Source of the DNA: Byssochlamys sp. IMV 00236
Lineage: Eukaryota; Ascomycota; Eurotiomycetes; Eurotiales; Thermoascaceae
DNA: 64,000 bases
NCBI GenBank assembly: GCA_001931875.2
Contig: MSJH02000792.1
Span: 522,734 to 586,733 of the forward strand
Reading direction: 5' to 3'
Position numbers and translations under genes: made by a program. Positions within the stretch are counted from its first letter, which is position 1; every line of letters begins with the position of its first letter. A model generated the notes under the pieces. The model was not told the DNA's origin, made no database searches, and saw nothing but the letters and a program-made list of their open reading frames with translations. Shown piece by piece: positions 11,175-22,080 of the stretch.

Positions 11175-12842
11175 CTACCTATATTTCTCGAACTCCTCTA
11201 TCTCCCGCCTGCGTTGCTCAACCTTCAGCAGGATGTTTTTGTCGTATACTTCCTCCAGTCTCTTCTTCCCCTTCAGCACTTCCCGTTCATGCCGCGTAGC
11301 CTCATCCTTTGTCATACAGACCAGATTCTTCAGGTCCATCCGGACGTACTTCTGTCCCTCTTTGAGCCATTCCTTGTCAGCGCCGAATCCTCCAGCTGGA
11401 ACTTCCCAGGGAACCAAGGTGACGCGACTGGGTAGGCCGCTAATGACACTCTTCCCTCTATATACCTCATCGAGAAGGAATGCAACGTCGTCTTTGCTGA
11501 CGGGGATACGGAGACCATATGCGTCTTCGCCTGCTTCGTCTCGAGCCAGTCTCTCTGCTGTCGCTTGCAAGGCAGACAAGACACTGTCGTATGTCCTGTC
11601 TCTGCCCTTTACGCTGACACTGTAATCAAGGGGGTATCCGGAGACCGTGCAGATGACATGGTTCGCTATGGTGTATCCGAACACGGCAGGCATCGTTCCT
11701 AACACCGGAAGTATACGAACGCGGAAGTCGGGCAGCACACCCAACTCACCCACCTGTCCTTTCGCAAACTCGTCCTCGGGGAGGGGCAGGAGAGAGGCCT
11801 TGCCAGGACCTGGCTTCTCAGTAGAAAAGACCACCGGAATACCGGAATTTACACCAAGCGCCTTGAGCCGTCGTCGAGTACTGCGCGATAGAGGATCATC
11901 TGTGCTTTGCGAGATATCGCCCACTACGACGCGAGTGGGGTCTGACTTGCAACCAGCACCCATGGATGAAACAACAGGTATAGAATTAGCATGACAATAA
12001 TGAAGCAATTCCACCTTGGAAGTGATATTGTCAATGCAATCGATGACATAGTCTGGCTTCCGGGGCCCGTGGCTTTCCAATTCCCAGGGGCCTAGGAGCT
12101 TGTCGGCTACAGACTTGCCGAAGAGTTCATTGTAGCAGTCAAATCTGACCCAAGGAGCGATTTGCTCCAGTCTCCTCCGTATACAGTGCACCTTTGGGGT
12201 ACCGACGTCCGCCAAGGTCGCGACAGCATGTCGGTTCAAAGATGAAAGCGTGACCTGGTCGAAATCAATTAGGCGGATTTTTCCAACTCCAGATCGAGCC
12301 AGGGCAGCAGTCGCATGCGATCCCACACCACCGCATCCCACGACGATTATAAAAGAAGATCGAAGTTTGGCAAGGCCTTCATCAGTTAAAAATACACGGT
12401 TGCGAGCAAGCTGTTCAAGAATGAGATCTAAGAGAAACATCATCAGTAAGGCCGCCCGTAAAGGTTGTCAATAAAGAGACGCCCTCACCTTCATCATAAT
12501 CACCCTCCTGTGCTCTTCGGGCAAGTGCCGCACTACGTTCATCTTCTTTGCTCATCGATGGTGGAGTAACCGTGCCATATTCCGACAGCTTTATTTCGAT
12601 GCGTTAGTCGATTACTTCACAGATATCTCCGCATGGTCGCTGTCTTCAGTCCAACGAACCTTTTGCGCTCTATGCTGCTCACTAATAGGTGGAATGGAGG
12701 ACTTCAGTTCCTTCACTGCTTCCCTCCGTTTGAGGGCCTGGTAGCCAAGAATAGTACCAGCCACAGCAGCGCCAGACAAGACTGCTGTAGCAGTAAGTTG
12801 GGTTTGCTGTGAGCCTAGCTGGCGCTGAAGCCAGGATGACAT
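11175..12842 (-). CDS. tcd1: tRNA threonylcarbamoyladenosine dehydratase (Tcd1/TcdA)
   Basis: Exons 12660-12842, 12489-12588 and 11175-12427 (reverse strand) encode 511 residues. The protein is an E1-like, ATP-using enzyme that cyclises t6A at position 37 of ANN-decoding tRNAs to ct6A. It shows an N-terminal membrane anchor (TAVLSGAAVAGTILGYQAL, about 20-38), as in the mitochondrial outer-membrane yeast enzymes; then MSKEDERSAALARRAQEGDY and the nucleotide fold VVGCGGVGSHATAALARSG, LIDFDQVTLSSLNRH, and DCIDNITSKVELLHYC with SSMGAGCKSDPTRV. The C-terminus is a charged coiled segment. Intron 1 (12589-12659) was preferred over reading on to the nearby stop because GTTCGT, a CTAAC branch and an AAG acceptor restore the family sequence. 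Length suits fungal orthologs. Confidence 0.93.
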
Positions 12843-13033
12843 GTTTTCGTTTGTTTCCGAGTCCCGTGTATGTCTGTCCTCGTTTTCGTGTTCTCGAGTT
12901 CTCCTGTTGCTCTGCCTTTCGTAATAATCGTCAAAGTATTCGTCGCCGTAGACAAGACCGTCGTCACTGTTTTCTTCGAGTTAACTCGTTCGACGCCACG
13001 CTCTAGATCTTGAGGGATCTGCAGCTGGACTTA

Positions 13034-13388
13034 ATGGAGAAAGAGAAAACGGCGGCCATTTTGGACAATATCGGACTGCGCAATTGTATACCTCACAAAG
13101 CTTCCAAGCTCTTGTGGCTCAATGCTGAAACCGCGGCAGCAACAGTGAGTCACGTGCCTCTGAAATTCCAGGTTTCGCTCTGACGTAAGTAAAATTGGGG
13201 CTGTCGGAACGGACCGATGCGTTTTTCCGGCGCGTGTTCGACCGTTCCTCTTAGTGCATCAATGTTGGTCTCCTTTGGAAGAAAGCATCAAGCAGGTGAG
13301 TACCAGGTCTCTCGATATTTCCTGTATGCGCTACGGCTAACCCTCCATTCATAGGCTTGCGAACCGCACTGCTGATTGGTCTCCGTGA
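13034..13388 (+). CDS. Possible small spliced gene, unknown
   Basis: Not recognised. Three exons (13034-13144, 13255-13295, 13355-13388) would give a 61-residue basic protein starting MEKEKTAAILDNIGL and ending ANRTADWSP. Support comes only from splice signals: two GTGAGT donors, a GGCTAACC branch before the CATAG acceptor at 13354, and matching phases. A competing model starts at ATG 13262 and uses only the second intron (13262-13295, 13355-13503) for 60 residues in another frame. Neither product shows a domain. It could equally be a non-coding transcript divergent from tcd1, whose start is about 190 bases away. Confidence 0.25.
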
Positions 13389-14533
13389 CGATAAGACAAA
13401 TGAGCTTCTCATGACGCGCTTTCAAGCGTGGACTTCATCCCTCGGTGCTCGTGAGCATCGAGTGGAAGAAGACGCGTCGTTTATATTATACGGGCGCGGG
13501 TGATTGAGATAAGAACAGAGATCTTAGAGACTCAAAAGCAGAATGGTCTTTGCCTCTGGTGCTTGCATATACATTGCTTGGAGATGATCCTTCTTTGATG
13601 ATGGAAGGCATGACTAACGACACTTAGCTAACTAGTGGCCCTGTTGCTCTTGTGTGATGTGTACAAGTTTGACAGCATTGCAGTTGTTCCATGAAGTACA
13701 TCTTGTTATGCCCCGAGACGTGTCTTATGAGATTTTTCTCTTTCTTTTGAAGACTCCTTCCAATCCCCCATGATGCCTATATGATGACAAATTTCAACCG
13801 CAAACTCTGAGGCAGATTCTTGCTCCGTGTGTCTGGCCCTTCGAAGGTGATCGCGTTGAAGCACGCCGTTGAGGAGTGGTTTTTAAGGTAGTTTTCAATC
13901 TGATACGGCTAGGGACAGCTTGGAGGGAGTTACCCAAATCTCCTGTCGTCTTAAGTCTGCTCTCTCTCGCACATGGTTTAACCATCACCTGACTAAATAT
14001 CTATCGTCCGCAGCTAACCTTCAGGGGATACAAATGCATTACTTCCAAATTATAGCCTTTTACTGAAAAGCCTTTCAGCGAGGAATCAGTCACTCTACGC
14101 ATTTGCCGCGACATATTATGTTTTGTACCGGTTTATTGCGCCATGACCTTGCTCTATCGCTCCCCGATTTTACCTCACCTTCAAAGGCAATTCGAACCTT
14201 ACGGCAACTGTTCTTTGAACGGCATATTTGCCGCTCGTTTTAGATAATGATAGCATTTAGTTAGCTGCCCAGTGACGAGGCGATATGTCCAAAAGCCAAA
14301 GTTGCATGGTATCCGGCAAAACACAGACGTGCTTTAGCACGCTCGTACCCGCCTGGAAACCGATGAGAACCTGAGAGCTAATCTGAGGGCATTCAGCCGT
14401 GTATCTATCTTCTATGTCTTATTGCATGATTTAGCAATTCAAAATACTCCCAACTTTATTGTTTGTTACTATGTGTTCACAACATGCTCTAAATTTCTTC
14501 TATATTCATACTCTGCAATTGTATATGAGAACA
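13389..14533. other. Intergenic, about 1.1 kb
   Basis: No gene supported. AT-rich toward the right, where it is the 3' flank of the reverse-strand transcription factor. Confidence 0.5.
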
Positions 14534-16542
14534 TCAATCTACATCCTCGGCCGTAAGGCGTTTGACCAGATTATGAAATGTGTTCATCGAGTCCGCTGCA
14601 CACCCAGCTTCCTCATCAACTATATCACGCCGCTTTATAAGCGCTTTGGCAAGCCACCAGTGTTCAGTAGAAGCATGCACCACATATGCAGATCGAGATG
14701 CACCGGTGCACTCATGACGTGTATGGAACAAGTCCCATAGCATTTTCCATCTATCCAAAGCGCGATCTATCGGCCGAAATAGTTCTAGACTGGGAAAACA
14801 ACTTCTCATTGAGAAGATTTCAAACAAGATAGATTGAAGCGCTTCGTGAATCGTTAGTAAACACGACACCACTCGAGTCATTGGATGGAGCAACGCACCG
14901 GACATAATTAAGAAAAGTGAAAATAAACTGTTGGTCTGCAGGAGTATCTCTTCCATTTGGACGGGGCTGTCATCCATCAGAAGCCGAAGTATCGACTTGA
15001 GAGACATAGGTTTAGGTCGATCTCTTATCTGGGATACAATACGGTCTGAATCAAGTGGATCAACTGCTTCGAAGAGTTCGTCATGCTGAGGGAGCCCAAA
15101 GTCTGCCTCAAAGATTTTGAATTGTGGCGGGCAACGGTAGAAGACAACCAAGTGGGTGTCAGCTAAGTACACCCATGAAATTATCCTACCAATAATGTCA
15201 GTGAAAAAAGCATCGCAGTAAACATACGATGAGACACAACCTAACTAGAGTCTCTTTGTGTACATAATTTTGTAGAACGAACTCCCTGCTGCTAAGAGGA
15301 GTATCGTTGATCGCTTGTGTCAGCCTCAGTGATCGAATAACCGACACCAATGAGGGGAATCGCTGGATCCTGATTCTTCTTTTAAATTCGACTTGATCAC
15401 TGGCTGATTGTAAGTACATCACGATGATTGCTGCCTGGACAAGTTCAATATTCTTTCTCGACCGGGGTGGATTCTCGTCATGATACAGGAGTTGATGGAA
15501 TCCAGTATTTTCGAACACCAGGTATTCAGCAACTGTCAAATATTGTTCTGCGAGAGCAGCATCGGCGGGTGAAGCACAAGTTGCACCGAGAAGTACAACC
15601 GCCAAGAGAAGAGCAGTCGAAACAGTGTTCACATTGAAAGATGCCTCATGGACGAAACGATCACTGGTATAACAGTGTTGGAAAAACGAGGTGACAAACT
15701 TGAGAAGGTTTGACGATGAGAAGAATGCTTCGGCTTTGACTAAGTCAGGTTTGATGCCTGGCAAGTGTGTCTGATACTGTTTGAGTTCCGTCAATAATCG
15801 GTCAATCGTCCCTGGTATACTTTCGGATTCATGGCATCCATAAGTGAGTCCTGTTTCTTGAGAAGGCGGGCCTAGTGCAGAGGTATCTATGAAGTCATGG
15901 AATATGGACTGCCAAAATCCTGTGTTGTTGCCCTTCTGCACCGAGCTCTCCGGCACAGGCGCATCATCATTCTTCCTGGTCAGGAATTGTAGCAGGTCAT
16001 AGGATGATCTGTGTACCGGGTCTGTATAGTTGAGAAGGAAAGAAATCGTGATCCTTTGAGGCCTTGAGTCACTTTGTTCTCGATTAGCTTGCTGCATACG
16101 ATTGTATGAGCAATCTAACTTCCTCGCAAGACATGTTTCGCATGGTAGCTCCCCATCGCACACCATCCGACTCTGTGCACATGAATCGCAGGCTTTCCGT
16201 TTCCTGCCGCGCTTTGGCTGGGAAAGCACTACGCGCGTGTCCTTGTGTTTGCAAGTCCGAGAGTGACGGCGCAATACATCACTGTCAAATCTCGTGAGAC
16301 GCAAGTTCGACCGATCATATAGACGATAGAGATTGCATACCTTCTCAGAAACTGTCGATTGCAGAAACCACACGTTGCCCGGGGAGTCGAAGAATCTGAG
16401 GATGGCCTCGTCAGTGCCTCAAGTCTTAGATTGAGCTTAGATTCTTACACGTTGCTTCATGACGCCGTAAATGACTAGCATTCGAGTAATGCCTGCCACA
16501 TCTGGTACATTTGTACTGCGTATTTGGATTATTAGTTCCCAT
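14534..16542 (-). CDS. C2H2 plus Zn2Cys6 transcription factor
   Basis: Four exons, 16449-16542, 16341-16395, 15241-16281 and 14534-15185 (reverse strand), give 613 residues. Two zinc-finger-like units open the protein: C12-C15-H28 with Tyr32 at the usual fourth ligand position, and C40-C43-H56-C60. A canonical binuclear cluster follows (C81, C84, C91, C97, C100, C107; spacing 2-6-5-2-6) behind a basic stretch GRKRKAC. The rest is a helical fungal regulatory domain; the third junction reads LVRIISWVYLADTHLVVFY, the expected arginine-tryptophan-aspartate block. Such double-type factors are nuclear and often control accessory pathways. It is divergent from the PSST paralog across a 451-base promoter. 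The intron 3 donor (AG/GTTGTG) has a same-phase alternative two codon positions away, adding one Leu. Confidence 0.85.
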
Positions 16543-16993
16543 TTTATCCCTTCGTTTAAGACGATAGACGAGAAAAGATATCCTGAAGTCAATGTCAACC
16601 AGGCGCTCGGCAACTCGGAAAATTGGTCCCGTTGCATTACCTTCACGACTAGACCATAGTTCAAGCGCGAGTATATCTCACCCCAACATTAATTATTAGA
16701 CTAAAATGGAAAATGGCACATGAATCTGGCTCTATGCAAGGGGCCACCACAGACGTTTATGGATAGTCATGATCCAGGATATTGCCTAGGTATCTTAGTC
16801 GGGAAAACCCACATAGTTGGGATAAACCCACATTGCTCCAGCTAAGCATATAGTGGGAAATCCGGACATAGATGTAGCCATCAGTTCTGCAAGTAGGAAT
16901 CTGTTCATTATCAATTGACTGTGAGAGTTTTCTTGACTTGATCAACAGCTGTATAGGTACTCTTTCTCCTTCGAACTTAGAGCACTTGGAAGA
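16543..16993. promoter_or_regulatory. Divergent promoter, TF and PSST paralog
   Basis: 451 bases between two divergent start codons. It contains a direct repeat CGG-N5-CGG (16608-16618) and a near copy of the recurring palindrome (TGCCTAGGTA, 16783-16792). Shared control of both genes is inferred. Confidence 0.5.
16608..16618. promoter_or_regulatory. CGG-N5-CGG direct repeat, possible Zn2Cys6 site
   Basis: Two CGG triplets separated by CAACT, 66 bases before the transcription factor ATG. Zn2Cys6 dimers bind paired CGG triplets, so this may be an autoregulatory site. One instance only; chance occurrence is possible. Confidence 0.3.
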
Positions 16994-17828
16994 ATGACTC
17001 CAGCAAGCAATATCAAGTTCCTATATGGTACTGTAATCTCCCTTCTTCCAATCTCTCTTTCAGGGGATTGTTAAATGTATTGCATTTACTAACTTCTGTT
17101 ATCTCTACAGGGCGCTTGTGCCTTCACCAGTCTATCTTTCGCCAAAGAATCCTATTACCAAGTCCTACTCTTCAAAACCGATTACATCACCGACAATACT
17201 CGACACGCAAAATCGGCCACAGTACTGGACGGACTGAAAGGATATTTCAAAATGGCGAAACTGCCCTGTCCGCGGAAAAAAAGAACATGAACGTTGTGGA
17301 ACATGTCTTGTTAGTACTCTCCCTTCAAGCCGCCAATCATGCACATATGGGCCAGAATAACCGAATAATTATTCCAGGACAACATTCGACCAGATCGTCA
17401 ACTGGGCTAGACAAGGTTCCCTCTGGCCACTGAGTTTCGGCCTTGCCTGCTGTGCCATTGAGATGATGCACGTCTCCATGCCTCGGTATGACCAGGACCG
17501 ACTGGGCATTATCTTTCGAGCGTCACCTCGCCAGGCCGATGTGATGATCGTAGCAGGGACAGTGACCAACAAGATGGGACCAGCACTTCGGCAATGCTAC
17601 GATCAGATGCCGGAACCCAGGTGGGTGATTAGCATGGGCAGTTGTGCGAATGGTGGTGGTTATTACCACTATAGCTATAGTGTTGTTAGGGGGGTTGATC
17701 GCATCGTCCCGGTTGATATCTATGTTCCTGGGTGTCCTCCGACTGCGGAAGCGTTGCTTTATGGCGTCTTTCAGTTACAGAAGAAAATGAAAAAGACAAA
17801 AATTACCCGGATGTGGTATAGAAAGTGA
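16994..17828 (+). CDS. PSST/NuoB complex I subunit, divergent paralog
   Basis: Exons 16994-17027, 17111-17309 and 17378-17828 encode 227 residues. The first 45 are Arg/His/Ser-rich without acids, a mitochondrial presequence. The mature part is the PSST (NDUFS7, 20-kDa) subunit that carries iron-sulfur cluster N2 and lines the ubiquinone pocket of NADH dehydrogenase. All four ligands are present: C102-C103 ([11 protein letters not shown]), C166 (SMGSCANGG) and C196 ([10 protein letters not shown]). Compared with the canonical fungal subunit as I know it, there are changes at Met112 before PRYDQDR, Gly144, Cys151 and Val184 (usually Cys). I infer a second copy because fungi normally have one conserved gene with a different presequence and these positions intact; if this is the only copy in the genome, it is simply the housekeeping subunit. 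Confidence 0.82.
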
Positions 17829-18289
17829 TTGTTGGGAAATGCATGTAATCGACGTTGATGTCTGTTAGTATTCGTATGGCAACAGATCCAGAAGCTACTG
17901 TATCACTAGTGCACATGTTTTTCCTTAGAATTTCTATATTTATCAACCCTAAACAAAAAAGGTGCCTAGTCACGATGGAATCACTCACTGAGATATAAGC
18001 CATGACAGTAATAAATCCGAGGCAGATGTGAAACGAGCTCGACGCCCTATCCGAAAGACAAAGCAACGTGTAACCTGAGATAGTCTTAGTTCTATATGCA
18101 TCTTTCCTGAAAGGTGGTCACACTGTGCGACAGGGTTTGATTTATAGCATGGAACGATGTACCACGTTGCTAGCGCTTGCTTTGTTACTCGCCATAAAAG
18201 AGAGTCTTTGTTCTTCTCGAGATATATATCATCATACCTCGAGTCTAAGTGGGCAACTAATTTATCTGGAAAGGAGAAATAAGTTCAAG
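17829..18289. other. Intergenic between PSST paralog and SDR
   Basis: About 460 bases, same-strand neighbours. PSST 3' UTR plus the SDR promoter; no gene seen. Confidence 0.55.
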
Positions 18290-19405
18290 ATGGCTTTTGA
18301 TATCCAGGATCTGTTCAAAGTCGACGGCCTTGTGGTCGTGATTACCGGCGGGGGGACTGGTGAGTTGCATATTCCTTCCTCTTACTATTCCCTTCAGGAG
18401 ATATACAGATTCGAAAAGGGATTCCCCGTCAATTAACGTACAGATCATCGATGTCAGGTCTCGGGAGAATCATGGCCCTCGCACTGGCCGCGAACGGCGC
18501 AAGCAAGATCTACATCCTCGGCCGCCGCCGCGAACCCCTTGAAGACACAGCTAGCAAATATCCAGCTATCATCAGACCTATCGTCGCAGACGTAACTGAC
18601 AAAACGTCCCTACGTAATGCAGAAGCCCAGATAAAAAGCGAGACGGGCTACGTGAACGTCGTGGTCGCCAATGCTGGTATCATTGCAGAATCTACACGAG
18701 CTCGCCTTTTGGCATTGAACCAAGATACCGATATCGGAAAGGGTCCGAGAACATTCAACGCGGACATGAGCGCTGATGAACTAAGTGAATATCTGATGGA
18801 TACGCCGATGGATGAGTTTCTGGAGACATATAAGATTAATGCTGCCGGTGTGTTTTATACCATTGCAGCATTCATCGGGTTGTTAGATGCGGGGAATAGA
18901 AAGGGTAATGTCTCGCAGAAGAGTCAGGTTGTGGCAATTGGTAGTGTTGCCGGACAGAGTCGAGCTGTGTCGTGTGGTTATGCGTATGGTATGAGCAAGG
19001 CTGCTATGGCGTTACTGATGAAGCAGATGATGGCTGTTTTGACTGTACATGGGATAAGGGGTAATATGATAGCCTCTGGCTGTAAGTGTGCCCCTGGACT
19101 TTTACCTTCTCTCCCCTTAGTTGTTATGTTTCCTTGGAGAGCATTGATAAGTCAAAGAGTGTCCTTGATTCACTTTACACTATACTGATCCGTTGTATCC
19201 AGGTTTCCCAACGGAGATCATTGGAGAGCTGCCTCGTGTGGATTTGACGGTCGTCGGCACCTTTCAGCCGGAATACATCCCACTCTGTAGAGCAGGAAAG
19301 GAAGATGAGATGGCGGGAACGATCCTATATTTGACAAGCAAGGCAGGAGGGTATGTCAATGGTCATGTGCTGGCTCTGGACGGTGGGCAGTCGTCAGTGT
19401 TTTGA
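18290..19405 (+). CDS. Short-chain dehydrogenase/reductase
   Basis: Exons 18290-18359, 18458-19081 and 19203-19405 encode 298 residues. Classical SDR features are in order: the NAD(P)-binding VVVITGGGTGLGR near the start, VVVANAGII, the catalytic Ser in VAIGSVAGQS, the YxxxK pair in YAYGMSKAA, and VNGHVLALDGGQSS close to the end. There is an unusual insert after the NAG motif (about residues 125-165, rich in Asp and Met) that may shape the substrate pocket. No targeting signal is seen, so it is probably cytosolic. Substrate and cofactor preference cannot be told. It lies downstream of the PSST paralog on the same strand, at the edge of the accessory island, and converges on cysA. Confidence 0.88.
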
Positions 19406-19709
19406 GGACGGATTAGTTCGTAAGCTAGACACTTGGTATATGGGTCGATATTCCTCGAAGTCTTAATATCAAGATTATTTGATTTCCCCGGAAATCATAG
19501 TAGAGGACGAGCAAATGAGTAAGAATTGGTATCATTCAAGTGGTGGGTTATCATCAATATATACAAGTGGATATGGACACAGAATGGAATAGCCTCATGC
19601 GTTCCGGACCCAAAAAAATACTAAACGCCTTCCTATGCACCTGCTAACTTTTTTTTCGCCCATGACAACATCCGCATAACTCAAGACATTATAGAGGAGG
19701 TCATCCAGG
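19406..19709. other. Convergent 3' flank, SDR and cysA
   Basis: About 300 bases between gene ends; A/T-rich, no further feature. Confidence 0.55.
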
Positions 19710-21320
19710 TCAACCCAAGAACTCTCCGACTTTACCGCCAATATTCTTCAAGTCGAGAAGGAATGTGTCATGTCCAAAGAGGGACACATCCTCACCCAGC
19801 TCAATATGCTGCACACGGGTGTTCCCTCCTGCCCTAAGTGTATCTGCAATTTCTCGTTGCTGCCACGCAGGGAATAAGCTATCGCTTGCCACACCCATGA
19901 CAAGAACTGGGTGGTGTTTCAATGGAGAAAGACCTGCGACAAGGTCGGCGGGTGGCCCGTGAGGATCCTCACTTTGACCCTGACTGCCCGCAACGGACTG
20001 GTCCATTGGCGTAGTGGGAGTTTGAGATGGCTGTTCCTCGTAAGGCTTGGCCGGAAGGGTGAGGCTGCAGGCGACATCAGTGTCGCGGATATTCCGCGAG
20101 CCTTCGGAAATCTTTCTTTGATTCTCACTTCTCCTCTGTAGGGTGGCCGTCTGGTGCTCATAGCCGAGATCAAATAGGTCCATCGCCTTTGAGACGTACA
20201 GCAAACTGTTCGGATCATACTCGAGACAGAACTTCTCTCCGGCGTGGTCAAGATAAGTCTCGATGAGGAAGTCAGGGCAGAGAGCTGGCTGCTTGCTTGG
20301 GTCCGCGCGCCTTCGTCCAAATCTTTTCTCCCATTCGGGACCACTTCTGTATGTCACAGTGGCGATCTCACGAGCAAGCTTCATTCCAGAATGCGGGGGA
20401 ATTGAGTCGTAGTAGAAGCCACGGGCCCAGTTGGGATCCATCATCAGCACCTGTCGCTGGGTATGCCTCATAGCAATACTGTATGGGTGACTTCGTGCGC
20501 ATCCGCTAATACTGACAATCTTGCCCACTCGCTCAGGGAACAAGACACCGGCAGCCAGGCTCTGCATACCGCCCATACTAGATCCAACTGACGCATAGAG
20601 CTTCTGAATACCCAGTGCATCCAGCAGTCTGAACTGTGCGCGAACCATATCGTCAATGGTAAGGATCGGGAACCTTGTAGCATATCTCTTGCCATCTGAA
20701 GGGTCGATCGATGACGGGCCCGTGCTACCATAGCATCCTCCGACCACGTTGGTGCAGATCACAAAGTACTTATTTGTGTCCACTGGAGCACCGGGTCCGA
20801 TAAACTTCTCCCACCAACCTGGCTTCGGGTTGTTTGCCGTACTATGGGCATGACTGGAGGCGGAGAGACCGGTATGCAAGAGAATGGCGTTGGTCTTGTC
20901 TGCGTTCAATTGGCCCCATGTCTCGTATGCTATGTCGAACTCCGGCAGTATTCCACCCCAATCCAACAGCAACGGTTCTTTGCATTTGAATTGTTCGTGA
21001 TGTCCCGTCGTGTACGATGGCTCCGGGCCGGATTGGTCAGATCTCGCGGAGAGAGACGCGGACCTTGCTTCTTGTGCATCGAGACAAGGAAACGACAGAG
21101 CCGGATTCGAGGAAGAGTCTCTCTGTTCTGCGACGCCAGGTTGCGCCTTTTTAGGCTGATAAGTTCGAATCGATCTGGTGGTAGTCGCAGACAACGTGGG
21201 AGGACCATTCATAAGCCGCGCCTGTCTCGTCAAAGGGCCCGCAGCATCATTGGGCTGGGTCCATCCGGCAGCTCTCAAAGTCCTGGCCGCTGAACGAGCA
21301 GCACCGCGGAGAGAACTCAT
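19710..21320 (-). CDS. cysA: Serine O-acetyltransferase, CysA type
   Basis: A single exon encodes 536 residues, starting at ATG 21320; upstream in-frame sequence has no ATG. The N-terminus ([20 protein letters not shown]) is a mitochondrial presequence. The body is an alpha/beta hydrolase of the MetX family: [51 protein letters not shown], nucleophile Ser248 in GSSMGGM, and near the end VASDSLFP (Asp) and [10 protein letters not shown] (His). The [10 protein letters not shown] form marks the A. nidulans CysA / S. pombe Cys2 group, which acetylates serine for cysteine synthesis although it resembles homoserine acetyltransferases. A low-complexity fungal insert of about 60 residues precedes the final Asp/His region. 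Homoserine acetyltransferase is the alternative reading. Confidence 0.87.
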   Translation of the reverse strand: MSSLRGAARSAARTLRAAGWTQPNDAAGPLTRQARLMNGPPTLSATTTRSIRTYQPKKAQPGVAEQRDSSSNPALSFPCLDAQEARSASLSARSDQSGPEPSYTTGHHEQFKCKEPLLLDWGGILPEFDIAYETWGQLNADKTNAILLHTGLSASSHAHSTANNPKPGWWEKFIGPGAPVDTNKYFVICTNVVGGCYGSTGPSSIDPSDGKRYATRFPILTIDDMVRAQFRLLDALGIQKLYASVGSSMGGMQSLAAGVLFPERVGKIVSISGCARSHPYSIAMRHTQRQVLMMDPNWARGFYYDSIPPHSGMKLAREIATVTYRSGPEWEKRFGRRRADPSKQPALCPDFLIETYLDHAGEKFCLEYDPNSLLYVSKAMDLFDLGYEHQTATLQRRSENQRKISEGSRNIRDTDVACSLTLPAKPYEEQPSQTPTTPMDQSVAGSQGQSEDPHGPPADLVAGLSPLKHHPVLVMGVASDSLFPAWQQREIADTLRAGGNTRVQHIELGEDVSLFGHDTFLLDLKNIGGKVGEFLG

Positions 21321-22080
21321 GATGTCTGAACAGGCGACTGGGAAAGTTGACCTCGAGGCAAGATGGACTTTCAAGACCACGAAAGTCCATGACGGAGGCG
21401 GAGAAGTGGGCACTCCGATTAAGGAGCTGCTGATCGACCCGAGCAGACACTCGCGCTTTTTTTCTGGATACCTTGCAATCGCGTCATCTGCAAGGCTTCT
21501 GATTGGCTGTATCCCTCAGCGGTGAATATCGGCAGTATACTAAGTATGGGGAGGAATTCTTGGCATCAACAAATCTTAGATGGCTCTCTCTCTATATGAC
21601 AGCTTCTGCTCGATGCTATCAATGCTCGCACGGTGATAGAATGTCTATCTATTCTGGATATTGTACAACGTAAACATACATCACATCGTAACCCGAAATA
21701 TACGCATCAAAGCCGCGTCTAGAACAACTCGCTAAACAACAATTTCAGTGCACACGCTTGGAAAATATACTTTGAACGCCTTCATATCGACATTGAATGA
21801 TCCGAGAATGGTAGCATGATTGTTTGAGAAGTAGGGGATGACAGAACCTGACGTCAAGGCTGCAAAATCTTAAATGGTCTTGGCCGATAGGGACCAAGAA
21901 AACCGATCTCGCGGGATCATTCACAGACTTTGGTTCAGATCGCAGAACTTGGGACTGATTACTCGTCAAACTGGAGGCATGTATGTCATTAGAAAGAAAG
22001 AGATTCACATCAAAGTCATCAAAGTTGGCCACGGTATCATTTTCCATGACTATCTCCCGGACCCTGGGGTAACAGCAGCC
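21321..22080. other. Intergenic, cysA promoter and GH43 3' flank
   Basis: About 760 bases. The cysA promoter is on the left and the GH43 3' flank on the right. Short open frames here show no domain. Confidence 0.5.

Noticed and set aside
10960..11625. Forward open frame of 221 codons antisense to tcd1
   Set aside because: Low-complexity Ser/Arg-rich product that mirrors the strongly coding tcd1 exon; treated as a shadow.
16994..17828. PSST paralog as a pseudogene
   Set aside because: All exons keep phase, all four N2 ligands remain and no frame break is present.
19710..21320. Homoserine O-acetyltransferase (met2) call
   Set aside because: The mitochondrial presequence and the [10 protein letters not shown] form match the CysA/Cys2 group better.
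20844..21525. Forward frames opposite the cysA N-terminus
   Set aside because: Antisense to a recognised gene, with Arg/Ser-biased composition.
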